Counted from the first letter of the stretch, positions 1 through 7,037 are shown. The stretch is 8,479 nucleotides of DNA from Candidatus Manganitrophaceae bacterium (GCA_004297235.1 SCUR01000185.1:1-8479); one strand, 5' to 3'. Made by a program: numbers and translations. Notes: a model not told the origin generated them from the sequence alone.

Positions 1-642
1 GGCGGCGTCGTTTCGCTCATCCAGCTCAAGCGCCTTCCGCCACGCTTTCCCCGCATCTTCCCATCGTTGGAGCGCCGTGTAGGAGCGCCCCGCCATCAAC
101 TGCCCCTGAAGGTCGTTCGGATTCTTCTTCAACCGCTCTTCCAGGCGCGCCACCATTTCGGCCGGATTGATCGGAGGCATCGCGGCGGCCCCCTCCCCGG
201 CCGCGGCCAACTGCTGCCGCTCCAATTTCCACTGGACGAGTTGATACATGCCGGACGCCGCTGCGATCAGGATCAAGCCGAGAAGGCCGATGAAGACGGC
301 GCTCGGGCCGCGCGGGGCGGATTGAGACTTCTTTGATTTCGGCGGGACCAGGCCGATTCCCGCCAGGGCGTCGAGCCGATCGAGCACCTCAACAAGCCGA
401 TGCTCGTGGCCGAGCTTAAGCCGTCCGTAGTCCCCCGCCGACACCTTGGATTGGGCATAATCGACTTCCAGATCCGAGAGGGTTCGCAGGAGACTCTCCT
501 TCTCGATCTGGAGGTCCACCCGCTCTTCATCCAATGCGGCTTCGTCTCCGACGATCAGCGCCGTCTTGGACCGCCGCCACATGGGGTAAAGGAGAATTAG
601 AATCACCGCCATCACCATCAAACCGGCGGAAACGGGAAACAT
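1..642 (-). CDS. ccmI: CcmI, apocytochrome c chaperone of the haem ligation complex (partial, C-terminus off the window)
   Basis: The reading frame starts at ATG 642 and is open to base 1, giving 214 N-terminal residues. Residues 2-20 form a first membrane segment. Residues 37-95 are a charged helical region containing LEVDYAQSKVSAGDY, which resembles the conserved CcmI start region (Leu-x-x-Asp-Tyr ... Gly-x-x-Asp-Tyr). A second membrane segment follows at about 113-131. From about 160 a TPR-like region begins, with an Ala/Leu/Trp pattern at 177-209; it continues beyond the window. In the family the TPR domain sits in the periplasm, binds the C-terminus of apocytochrome c and hands it to CcmF/CcmH. 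A GGAGG at 647-651 lies only 4 bases before the ATG, a short but usable spacing. The gene is the last visible one of the ccm operon and is separate from ccmH, unlike the fused E. coli CcmH. Confidence 0.88.
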   Translation of the reverse strand, partial: MFPVSAGLMVMAVILILLYPMWRRSKTALIVGDEAALDEERVDLQIEKESLLRTLSDLEVDYAQSKVSAGDYGRLKLGHEHRLVEVLDRLDALAGIGLVPPKSKKSQSAPRGPSAVFIGLLGLILIAAASGMYQLVQWKLERQQLAAAGEGAAAMPPINPAEMVARLEERLKKNPNDLQGQLMAGRSYTALQRWEDAGKAWRKALELDERNDAA

Positions 643-646
643 GGCG

Positions 647-651
647 CCTCC
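647..651 (-). promoter_or_regulatory. Ribosome binding site of ccmI
   Basis: GGAGG on the minus strand ends 4 bases before ATG 642. It supports this start because no other in-frame start is as well placed, but the spacing is shorter than usual. Confidence 0.55.
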
Positions 652-662
652 ATAATTTAAGG

Positions 663-721
663 AGCCGGAATTCAGATGTCAGGCGTTTAGAAGAAATACT
701 TCTCTAGTCTGACTTCCGGCT
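663..721. repeat. Imperfect palindrome between ccmH and ccmI
   Basis: A 14-base arm at 663-676 (agccggaattcaga) is matched by 708-721 (tctgacttccggct) as an inverted repeat with one mismatch. The 31-base interval holds an inner 5-bp hairpin (689-693 with 699-703). It begins 17 bases after the ccmH stop and lies within the 96-base gap before ccmI. No T-run follows it on the minus strand, so it is not a standard intrinsic terminator. It could be an mRNA-stability or attenuation element, or a dispersed intergenic repeat. Confidence 0.6.
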
Positions 722-738
722 TCTGAGTTCCATCTGAT

Positions 739-1221
739 TTACTTGTCCGACTCGAGGGAGCGGAGCTCCTGCTCGATCCGCCGACGGCCCCGTTCATCGA
801 TGGGAGAGAGCTCCTCCGGCGGCGAGGGCGCCGTTTGCGCCACCCACTTCCGCAGAGTGCGAAAGAGGAACGTTCCGCCGACGATCAGAAGGAGAAAGGG
901 CCCTCCCCAGAGGAGCCAGTTCATCCCGACGAACGCCCTCGGCTGCAGCAGAATAAAATCGCCGTAGCGGCTGACGAAATAAGCCCGGATCTCATCGGGC
1001 GATTGCCCCTGGCTCAGGCGCTCCCGGATGATATCCCGCATCTGGATGGCAAGCTCCGCATTCGACTCCCAGACCGACTCCGACTGGCAGACCGCGCAAC
1101 GGAGGGTCTTCGCCACCTCCTTCACACGGACTTGGAGCTGATCTTCAGTGAGGGTTTCCGCGGTTGCGAGAGAGGTGAAGAAAACGAGGAGAAAGGAGAT
1201 GAGGATCCAATGCTTCATCAT
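739..1221 (-). CDS. ccmH: CcmH, thiol-reducing subunit of the apocytochrome c/haem ligation system
   Basis: The 160-residue protein begins with a signal peptide (about residues 1-21). It has the family hallmark LRCAVCQ, with the CxxC cysteines at 42 and 45, followed by the conserved SNAELA and SRYGDFILLQP segments. One membrane helix lies at about 102-121 and a short charged tail ends the protein. CcmH is a membrane-anchored periplasmic protein; its cysteines resolve mixed disulfides with the CxxCH motif of apocytochrome c, together with CcmG, and it forms a complex with CcmF and CcmI. The ATG overlaps the ccmG stop (ATGA arrangement, bases 1218-1221), and no clear Shine-Dalgarno sequence precedes it, so coupled translation is likely. 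A second ATG follows directly and may also serve. The length fits CcmH without a fused CcmI part. Confidence 0.95.
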   Translation of the reverse strand: MMKHWILISFLLVFFTSLATAETLTEDQLQVRVKEVAKTLRCAVCQSESVWESNAELAIQMRDIIRERLSQGQSPDEIRAYFVSRYGDFILLQPRAFVGMNWLLWGGPFLLLIVGGTFLFRTLRKWVAQTAPSPPEELSPIDERGRRRIEQELRSLESDK

Positions 1222-1808
1222 GATGCCGTAGCCGTTCCATTCAATAAAGGTTCAATCATCCGCTCCACCAGGAAGGTATAGGTCTCCCCGATGATCGGGC
1301 CGATCTGCTTGTGCCGGATCATTCCATTTTGGTCGATGACAAAGGTTTCCGGAACCCCATAGACCCCATAATCGATGGAGATTCTCCCTTTGACATCCCG
1401 GATGTGCTCGAAATTGTTTCCGTGTTCTTGCAGATACTCTCGCGCCAGATCCTCCTTGTCTTGATAATTCACTCCCAGCAGGACAAAATTCGGGTTCTGA
1501 GCGAAGCGCTTTTGGATGGCAAGGAGGTTCTGATGCTCCAGCTTACACTCCTGACACCAGGAAGCCCAGAAGTTGAGCACCACGACCTTTCCCCGGAATT
1601 GGGAGAGCGAGACTTCTTTCGGCTGATAAAGATCCGGAGCGGTAATCTCCGGCGCCGCCGTCCCGACCAGAACGGGGGGAATGTAGGAGGGATTCCCCCA
1701 CAACCCTTTATAGAAAAGAATAATGAGGCCCAAAATAACGGCGAGCAATGCGATCTGCCAGCCCCGGATGCCGGCCGCGGGCGGTTTCGTTTCAGCCATC
1801 TCTTTCAT
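1218..1808 (-). CDS. ccmG: CcmG (DsbE), periplasmic thioredoxin-like protein of cytochrome c maturation
   Basis: The 196-residue protein has an N-terminal membrane anchor (about residues 15-34) and a periplasmic thioredoxin fold. The redox motif is WCQEC, with cysteines 85 and 88 in NFWASWCQEC. The cis-proline loop is GVYGVPETF (Pro153), and this PET-F pattern is typical of CcmG/DsbE rather than of general TlpA/ResA proteins. It passes electrons from CcdA or DsbD to CcmH or apocytochrome to keep haem-binding cysteines reduced. A longer reading from ATG 1853 is possible, but I chose ATG 1808 because it overlaps the ccmF stop as ATGA and has GGAGG 8 bases upstream (1817-1821). The extra 15 residues would lie inside ccmF. 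The 3' end overlaps ccmH by 4 bases. Confidence 0.94.
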   Translation of the reverse strand: MKEMAETKPPAAGIRGWQIALLAVILGLIILFYKGLWGNPSYIPPVLVGTAAPEITAPDLYQPKEVSLSQFRGKVVVLNFWASWCQECKLEHQNLLAIQKRFAQNPNFVLLGVNYQDKEDLAREYLQEHGNNFEHIRDVKGRISIDYGVYGVPETFVIDQNGMIRHKQIGPIIGETYTFLVERMIEPLLNGTATAS

Positions 1809-3892
1809 ACCTCTTTCCTCCCCGGCCAGACGGCATTGAGCAGGGTCTGCCATCGATTCGAGCGGTGATGCAATACTTCTTCCCGCGCCGATCTCGGGAG
1901 GGAGACCGCCACCTCCGGCGCCGTCTCCGGACGCGCCGCCGATATCTTCATCCGCGTTTTTCGGAAGATATTCAAAATCACCCCCAACCCCATGATTCCC
2001 CCGCCGTACCAGACCCAGAGAACCAGCGGATTGTGCAGCGCCCGCACCCGCGCCCAGCTTCCATCGGGGGCCACCTCCGGGATCGTCAGAAAAATATGTC
2101 CGGTATAAATTTGATGGATCGCCGTTTCGGTCGTCGGCGTTTGTGAAACGGTGTAAAACCGTTTTTGGGGACGGAGCTGGGTGAGGAGGGTTTCCCCCTT
2201 GTACACATTAAAGAGCGCCTCCTGGCCCTCCCAGTTCCCCCCCTGGGCGCCGTACAACCGGATCAATTTGATCCGATAGGAGCCGAGTCCGGTCTCTTCT
2301 CCCGGTTTCATGATCAAGACTTTTTCAGTCTGGTAAATGGTCGAGAAGATAATTCCGATGACCATCACCAAAACGCCGATGTGGGTGAGGATTCCCGAAA
2401 GGCGCCTTGGATTCTTTTTGTAGGCGGTCACGAATCCCTGAATGGGGCTGATCTGCTCCCGCTTCGCCCAGAAAGAAGCGATCTTTGCAAAATCGGAAAA
2501 AATCGCGGTGGCGACAAAACAGACCACCGTCAAACCGGCCAAGGCATAGCTGTTCCGAATGCCGGCGAACGCGAAGAACGCCAACCCTCCCAAAGCCATC
2601 AAGCCCGGCATCAGAAAGAGCTCCTTTAAATTCTGAACCGAGGCCTTCCGCCACGGGATGTAAGGCCCGATCCCCATGAGGAAGACCAAACCGAGCGCGA
2701 CCGGCATGAAGACCGTGTTGTAGTAGGGCGGTCCGACGGAGACCTTCTTAAATTGCATCGCCTCCGTTAGAAGAGGATAGAGGGTCCCGATGAAGACGGT
2801 GACCATCGCCACCAGGAAGAAGAGATTGTTGAAGAGAAAAATCGCTTCGCGCGAGAGGACCGAATCCATTTCGATCTGGCTCTTCAACTTGGCCGATCGA
2901 AAGATCAAAGTTCCAAAAGAAAGAAACAGCATGAACGAAAGGAAGCCAAGAATAAAAACCCCCCGACCGGGATCGGCGGCAAAAGAGTGGACCGAGGAGA
3001 GAATTCCGCTCCGGACGAGGAAGGTCCCGATGAGCGAGAGAGAAAAGGCCAGGATAATGAGAAAGAGATTCCAGACCTTGAACATCTTTCTTGTTTCCTG
3101 AACCATCACCGAATGAAGAAAGGCGGTGGCGACCAGCCACGGCATGAAGGCCGCATTCTCCACCGGATCCCATCCCCAATAACCGCCCCAGCCGAGCTCA
3201 TAATATGCCCAGTAGCCTCCCATCAGAATCCCGATGGTCAAGCAGAGCCAGGCCATCAAAGTCCATCGTTGCGTCGCTTTGATCCATTCCTCTCCCAACC
3301 GCCCCGAAAAAAGCGCCGCCATTGCAAACGAAAACGGAATCGAGAGCCCGACGTAGCCGAGATAGAGAAACGGCGGGTGCATCACCATCGCCGGGTCTTG
3401 CAGAAGGGGGTTGAGATCCCTTCCCTCCAGCGGCACCGGAAAGATCCGCTCGAAGGGATTTGAAAGGAATAGAATGAGGAGAAGAAATCCGGTCATTACC
3501 GTCGACTGCATCCCGATGAGGTAAGGCATCACCGCCGGCTGGGTTTTCCAGTGAATCCGGGCGGCCAGCATGCAGAAGAAGGAGAGAATCCAAGACCAAA
3601 GAAGCAAGGAGCCCTCGTGACCGCCCCAGAGACCGGCCACTTTATAAAAGAGCGGCAGCTTGCTGTTGGAGGTCGCATAGACATACCTGACCGAATAGTC
3701 TTGGACCAAATAGGAATATTCCATCGCCAACATGCCGATGGAGATGAGAACGAAATTGAGCGTGACGGCCTGTTTTCCGACCTCCACCCAGACGGCCTCT
3801 CGTCTTTTTAAACCGACAATCGGAGAGAAGATTCCGACGACCGCAAGAATCAGCGCGGTTATCACGGCGAAATGGCCGAGCTCAATGATCAT
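1805..3892 (-). CDS. ccmF: CcmF, haem lyase subunit of cytochrome c maturation
   Basis: From ATG 3892 the protein has 695 residues and many membrane helices. The N-terminus MIIELGHFAVITALIL is the classical CcmF start. Visible family landmarks (numbered from this start) are GGHEGSLLLW with His92; VMHPPFLYLGY with His172; the WWD haem-handling domain in the segment 228-252 (WGGYWGWDPVENAAF); FLHSVMVQET with His260; FLVRSGILSSVHSF with His302; and THIGV with His504. TPTTETAIH near 585-593 and the last helix NPLVLWVWYGGG also match the family. CcmF receives haem from CcmE and catalyses thioether bond formation with apocytochrome c in the periplasm. An ATG 10 codons further upstream (3922) is open, but the Shine-Dalgarno sequence and the family N-terminus favour 3892. 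The stop overlaps the ccmG start by 4 bases. The tail after the last helix (about 645-695) is long and polar. Confidence 0.96.
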   Translation of the reverse strand: MIIELGHFAVITALILAVVGIFSPIVGLKRREAVWVEVGKQAVTLNFVLISIGMLAMEYSYLVQDYSVRYVYATSNSKLPLFYKVAGLWGGHEGSLLLWSWILSFFCMLAARIHWKTQPAVMPYLIGMQSTVMTGFLLLILFLSNPFERIFPVPLEGRDLNPLLQDPAMVMHPPFLYLGYVGLSIPFSFAMAALFSGRLGEEWIKATQRWTLMAWLCLTIGILMGGYWAYYELGWGGYWGWDPVENAAFMPWLVATAFLHSVMVQETRKMFKVWNLFLIILAFSLSLIGTFLVRSGILSSVHSFAADPGRGVFILGFLSFMLFLSFGTLIFRSAKLKSQIEMDSVLSREAIFLFNNLFFLVAMVTVFIGTLYPLLTEAMQFKKVSVGPPYYNTVFMPVALGLVFLMGIGPYIPWRKASVQNLKELFLMPGLMALGGLAFFAFAGIRNSYALAGLTVVCFVATAIFSDFAKIASFWAKREQISPIQGFVTAYKKNPRRLSGILTHIGVLVMVIGIIFSTIYQTEKVLIMKPGEETGLGSYRIKLIRLYGAQGGNWEGQEALFNVYKGETLLTQLRPQKRFYTVSQTPTTETAIHQIYTGHIFLTIPEVAPDGSWARVRALHNPLVLWVWYGGGIMGLGVILNIFRKTRMKISAARPETAPEVAVSLPRSAREEVLHHRSNRWQTLLNAVWPGRKEV
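1817..1821 (-). promoter_or_regulatory. Ribosome binding site deciding the ccmG start
   Basis: GGAGG on the minus strand lies 8 bases before ATG 1808, inside the 3' end of ccmF. It favours 1808 over the upstream in-frame ATG at 1853. Confidence 0.7.
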
Positions 3893-3900
3893 TGATTGGA

Positions 3901-3906
3901 CCTCCC
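3901..3906 (-). promoter_or_regulatory. Ribosome binding site deciding the ccmF start
   Basis: GGGAGG on the minus strand lies 8 bases before ATG 3892, an ideal spacing. It lies within the coding sequence of the alternative, longer reading that starts at 3922, which argues against that reading. Confidence 0.8.
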
Positions 3907-3966
3907 ATGAGCGACCCTGCAAAAGATCCTCTTGGAAATAGGCCCTTCGAGGTCCCCGGCTTTTTG

Positions 3967-3972
3967 ATTATA
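3967..3972 (-). promoter_or_regulatory. Perfect TATAAT, possible internal promoter before ccmF
   Basis: The 93-base gap between ccmE and ccmF is the only sizeable gap in the front part of the operon. It holds TATAAT on the minus strand, about 75 bases before the ccmF ATG. No convincing TTGACA-like element is found 16 to 18 bases upstream, and there is no TG extension. It is therefore only a candidate internal promoter that could give extra ccmFGHI transcription. Confidence 0.3.
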
Positions 3973-3985
3973 CGAATATTCCATC

Positions 3986-4441
3986 TTAATCGACTTTGAG
4001 GGTCTTAAAGAAATCCTTCTTCGGGAGCGTCCCCCCCGCCTTCTTCATCTCGATCGGCATGTAATCTTCCGAATGCTTCGCCATAATCATATGGGAATGG
4101 AACGTCCGATCGGCATCCCAGAACCCTTCGACGACCGCCCCTTGTCCCTCTTTAAAGAGATCGGGCGGCACCCCTTCAAAAGCAACCGGGATCTTCTCGG
4201 CCCCGTCGGTCAAATCGAACGTGAGCCTTAAGGTATTCGGAACCACCTTCAGGCTCTCCTTCACCACCATGCCGGCGACCCGCACCTTCTTACCGTATTG
4301 TTCGGGGGCGAATGCGACCACCTCCGAGGGGGTGACAAAGTAGATCAGGTTCTTTCCGAAATTACCGAAGACCAGGTAGCCGATCCCGCCCAAAACGATC
4401 AGGATGCTGACAACGATCGCCGTCTTCTTACCTGCTTTCAA
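3986..4441 (-). CDS. ccmE: CcmE, periplasmic haem chaperone
   Basis: The 151-residue protein has one N-terminal membrane helix (about residues 8-25) and a periplasmic OB fold. The haem-binding motif is KHSEDY, with His123 and Tyr127 in the HxxxY spacing of standard CcmE; this is not the CxxxY variant. In the family this histidine binds haem covalently after loading by CcmC, and the haem is then passed to CcmF. The OB-fold segments KKVRVAGMV, EKIPVAFEGVPPDLF and GAVVEGFW are typical. The start is TTG at 4441: no ATG is available until residue 58, which is inside the OB fold, and GGAGGAG ends 4 bases before the TTG. The start overlaps the upstream CcmE-like gene by 14 bases. Length is usual for CcmE. 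Confidence 0.95.
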   Translation of the reverse strand: MKAGKKTAIVVSILIVLGGIGYLVFGNFGKNLIYFVTPSEVVAFAPEQYGKKVRVAGMVVKESLKVVPNTLRLTFDLTDGAEKIPVAFEGVPPDLFKEGQGAVVEGFWDADRTFHSHMIMAKHSEDYMPIEMKKAGGTLPKKDFFKTLKVD

Positions 4442-4937
4442 GGGACTCCTCCGTCAGTTGCTCCGGTTGATAGACCTTTTCCTCTTTAATAAGAATATAT
4501 AACATTGCGACCTTCCGTTCCATATTAAAAAGAAAGAAGCCCATCGGGAGCAACGAGATAAGGTAGGCCGCCGTCACAAACCCGTAATTCGGCACCAGTG
4601 CAATTTTCCCCGAGTCGAAGGTCTTCGTCGTCGGATTCCACATTCCCACGACCACCACCGTCTTCAAATCCCTCAGGTTTTCCGATTCTTCTCCCCCGTA
4701 TCGGACCGGGATCTTTGCTCCTTCCCCGGAGAGCTGAAAAAGCACCGCGCCCTCCTCTTTTAGAATACTTCCGGCCTCGACCATTCCGATGACCCGGACC
4801 GTCTGGGCCGGCTGATCGCGAAGAAGCCGATCGGGGGAGATGGCGGTGACATCTCGATTATATCGCTGAATTCCAAGGACCCCGATGATCGCGGCAATGA
4901 TCAGGACACCTCCCCACCGGATATAAAACCACTTCAT
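4428..4937 (-). CDS. CcmE-like OB-fold protein with a CcmD-like C-terminal membrane segment
   Basis: The 169-residue protein occupies the usual ccmD position between ccmC and ccmE. Residues 8-23 form a membrane helix. Residues 34-118 align by eye with the neighbouring CcmE: TVRVIGMV with KVRVAGMV, GAKIPVRYGG with AEKIPVAFEG, and VVVVGMW with AVVEGFW. At the place of the haem motif (MAKHSEDY in CcmE) this protein has ALVPNYGF, so the haem-binding histidine is replaced by Pro116 and no HxxxY remains. Residues 119-153 (YGFVTAAYLISLLPMGFFLF, then NMERKVAMLYILIKEE) form a second membrane helix with a basic flank, like the one-helix CcmD, including an aromatic-x-x-AAY start. CcmD helps release haem-loaded CcmE from CcmC. 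I infer a CcmE-like domain fused to a CcmD substitute. A plain divergent CcmE paralogue is the alternative. No strong Shine-Dalgarno sequence is seen; ccmC ends 10 bases upstream. Confidence 0.75.
   Translation of the reverse strand: MKWFYIRWGGVLIIAAIIGVLGIQRYNRDVTAISPDRLLRDQPAQTVRVIGMVEAGSILKEEGAVLFQLSGEGAKIPVRYGGEESENLRDLKTVVVVGMWNPTTKTFDSGKIALVPNYGFVTAAYLISLLPMGFFLFNMERKVAMLYILIKEEKVYQPEQLTEESLESR
4446..4452 (-). promoter_or_regulatory. Ribosome binding site supporting a TTG start of ccmE
   Basis: GGAGGAG on the minus strand lies 4 bases before TTG 4441, inside the last codons of the upstream gene. It is one of the strongest Shine-Dalgarno sequences in the operon and may offset the weak start codon. 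Confidence 0.75.
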
Positions 4938-4947
4938 GATTCGGTTC

Positions 4948-5661
4948 TCATAAATGAACTTTGCTCAGCATCCGGCCCCGTTTTGCTTCCAGCAGATGTT
5001 GAAGATAAAGCATCTGAGTCCGGACCATCAGCATGTAGGCAAAAAGAAGATAAAACCCGATCGACATCAGCAGCAGCGGAATCAACATGTCTCGGGCGAT
5101 GCTGACCCCCCGGGTCGAGATCGAGAGGGGCTGGTGTAAGGTCCGCCACCATTCGACGGAAAAATGAATGATCGGAAGATCGATAAAGCCGACGATGGCC
5201 AGGATGGCGGCGTAGGTCGCCTCTTTTTCTTTATCCTCCAGGAAGGTCCGGAGCATCAGGTATCCAACCAGGATCAGGAGCATGATCGCGAAGGAGATCA
5301 GCCGGGGGTCCCAGGTCCACCAGGTATTCCAGGTCGGCTTCGCCCAAATCGAGCCGGTGACCAGGGCGATCGCCGTGAAGAAAATGCCGATGCCGGCCGC
5401 CGCATGGCACATGTTATCAACGACCGGATCGCGCTTCCAAAGATACCAGAGACTCCCGCCGAAGAGAACGGTATAAGCGAACATCGCGCTCTGCGCGGCC
5501 GGGACATGGATATACATGATCCGGACGACTTCTCCCTGATAATAGTCGGGGGAAGAGGTGACCAGCCCCATGTAGAGGCCGACCATGATGAGAAGCCCGG
5601 CGGCGATGCCGAACCATCCCTCGTACCGTTGGAGCTTTGCAATCAGGCGACTGGCGACCAT
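4948..5661 (-). CDS. ccmC: CcmC, haem-handling membrane protein that loads CcmE
   Basis: The 237-residue protein has about six membrane helices and the tryptophan-rich WWD motif at 106-118 (WAKPTWNTWWTWD), which lies in a periplasmic loop and binds haem. The two axial-ligand histidines of the family are visible as His52 (MYIHVPAAQ) and His176 (WWRTLHQPLS). CcmC takes haem at the outer leaflet and attaches it to CcmE in the CcmABCD complex. The ATG lies 3 bases after the ccmB stop. There is no Shine-Dalgarno sequence, and an in-frame stop lies two codons upstream, so translation probably depends on coupling to ccmB. Length and motif order are normal for CcmC. Confidence 0.96.
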   Translation of the reverse strand: MVASRLIAKLQRYEGWFGIAAGLLIMVGLYMGLVTSSPDYYQGEVVRIMYIHVPAAQSAMFAYTVLFGGSLWYLWKRDPVVDNMCHAAAGIGIFFTAIALVTGSIWAKPTWNTWWTWDPRLISFAIMLLILVGYLMLRTFLEDKEKEATYAAILAIVGFIDLPIIHFSVEWWRTLHQPLSISTRGVSIARDMLIPLLLMSIGFYLLFAYMLMVRTQMLYLQHLLEAKRGRMLSKVHL

Positions 5662-5664
5662 CGA

Positions 5665-6342
5665 TCAATAATCCAGAATAAATTCAAAAACCCAAAAAGA
5701 GACGACCATGAAAATAAGATCAAAGACAACGAGCAGTTTGATCCAGTCGGAGTAGAGCGGGAGAGGATCGCCACTGAACACGCCACGGGTCGCTTCGACC
5801 GCGCCGATAAAAATCGGGACCGCCAACGGCAAGAGGAGGATCGGGAACATCACCTCCCGTGCTCGGATCTGAACCGTCAGGGCCGAGAAGAGGGTGCCTA
5901 ACGCAGAAAGACCGATCGTCGCCGCCACGAATATTAGCAGAATCATGGGAATTTTTTCAAGTACGTCGAGATTGAAGAAGAGAATAAACAGCGGAAAAAG
6001 GATGACCTCCACAATGAGCATAAACAGGGCGTTCCCGGCAAACTTCCCGAGGTAGATCGCCCCTTTCGGCGCGGGAACGATCTGAAAGTATTCCATGCAA
6101 TCGTTGTGGACTTCGGCCAAAAACGATTTCCCCAGCCCGATGATCCCGGTGAAGCCGAAGGCGATCCAGATGATGCCCGGCATCAACTCTTGGGAGGTCT
6201 TCGGATCGAGCGAAAAGCTAAAACTGAAGATCAAGATCACGATCAGGGCGAAGAAGAACATAGAAGAGATGTTCTCGCGATTGCGCAGCTCGCTTAAAAG
6301 ATCCTTCCATGCGATCCATCGAATCACATTAAAAAAGTGCAT
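5665..6342 (-). CDS. ccmB: CcmB, membrane subunit of the CcmAB transporter
   Basis: The 225-residue protein has six predicted membrane segments at about 27-45, 54-70, 102-124, 132-156, 166-184 and 203-223. The region 71-100 (GKSFLAEVHNDCMEYFQ, then APKGAIYLGK) matches the cytoplasmic loop typical of CcmB. Length is normal for the family. CcmB is the permease partner of the CcmA ATPase; the pair acts with CcmC and CcmD to free haem-loaded CcmE. The ATG at 6342 overlaps the end of ccmA by 14 bases and has no clear Shine-Dalgarno sequence, which suggests coupled translation. ccmC follows after 3 bases. Confidence 0.94.
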   Translation of the reverse strand: MHFFNVIRWIAWKDLLSELRNRENISSMFFFALIVILIFSFSFSLDPKTSQELMPGIIWIAFGFTGIIGLGKSFLAEVHNDCMEYFQIVPAPKGAIYLGKFAGNALFMLIVEVILFPLFILFFNLDVLEKIPMILLIFVAATIGLSALGTLFSALTVQIRAREVMFPILLLPLAVPIFIGAVEATRGVFSGDPLPLYSDWIKLLVVFDLIFMVVSFWVFEFILDY

Positions 6343-7006
6343 GGGCCGTCAACAACTCGCTCACCGCCAGTTCGCGCAGTTCTCCCCGATTTAAGACGCC
6401 GGCGCGATGGGCCACCTCGGCGGTCTTGGCCCGGTCATGCGCCGTGATGAAAACGGTCATCCCTTCCTGGGTGACCTCTCGAATGTAGGCATTCATCATA
6501 TCGACTCCCCGCTCGTCGAGCGAGGCATAGGCTTCATCGAGAAGGAGAACCTTCGGCCGAACCAACATGGCCTTCGCGATAGAGAGGCGTTTTTTCATCC
6601 CGGCGGAAAGATGTCGGCTTTTCAAAGCGGCGAAGGCGCCGATCCCGACGCGATCGAGGGCCCGCTTGATTTGCGGGTCGGTCGGATTCCCCCCGCGAAG
6701 GCCGATGGCGAACCGGATATTCTCCAAGACACTCAGATCATCGTAGAGGTAGGACCCATGGCTGATCAGAAAGAGCGACTCGCGGACCTTCATTCTCTCC
6801 CGGAGCCCGTCGTATCCGCCGATCTCAAACCGCCCGCCGGTGGGTCGATGCAGCGTGGCCAAAATTCTCAGGAGGGTCGTTTTGCCGGCCCCGTTTGGTC
6901 CAAACAGAGCGTAACACTCACCCTCTTTCACTTCAAACGAAACCCGGTTCAGAACTTGGAAATGCTGGAAGGACTTACTCAGCTCTATTCCTTGGATGGC
7001 TGCCAT
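6329..7006 (-). CDS. ccmA: CcmA, ATP-binding subunit of the CcmAB transporter
   Basis: The 225-residue protein is an ABC ATPase. It shows the Walker A motif GPNGAGKTT (36-44), the ABC signature LSAGM (133-137), Walker B VLLLDE (153-158) and the H-loop His190 (FITAHD). The segment LISHGSYLYDDLSVLENI resembles the CcmA family in the Q-loop region. Walker B is followed by AY instead of the common P-T/S, a mild deviation. CcmA hydrolyses ATP at the cytoplasmic face to drive release of haem-CcmE. It is the first ccm gene and lies about 78 bases downstream of the predicted transcription start. The start region has no strong Shine-Dalgarno sequence near ATG 7006. The gene could be mistaken for another ABC ATPase, but the neighbours settle the assignment. 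Confidence 0.95.
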   Translation of the reverse strand: MAAIQGIELSKSFQHFQVLNRVSFEVKEGECYALFGPNGAGKTTLLRILATLHRPTGGRFEIGGYDGLRERMKVRESLFLISHGSYLYDDLSVLENIRFAIGLRGGNPTDPQIKRALDRVGIGAFAALKSRHLSAGMKKRLSIAKAMLVRPKVLLLDEAYASLDERGVDMMNAYIREVTQEGMTVFITAHDRAKTAEVAHRAGVLNRGELRELAVSELLTAHALF

Positions 7007-7037
7007 TCTGTGGTAAGTCCGTCTTCCCTCTATCGCT

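Noticed and set aside
1809..1853. Fifteen-residue N-terminal extension of CcmG
   Set aside because: It lies within ccmF and precedes a well-placed Shine-Dalgarno sequence and the ATGA overlap at 1808.
3893..3922. Ten-codon N-terminal extension of CcmF
   Set aside because: The Shine-Dalgarno sequence for ATG 3892 lies inside it, and the family N-terminus begins at the later ATG.
5164..5901. Plus-strand open frame of 245 codons opposite ccmC and ccmB
   Set aside because: The translation is rich in Asp, Arg, Gly and Glu as expected for the antisense of membrane-protein genes, and the opposite strand carries clear CcmC and CcmB motifs.
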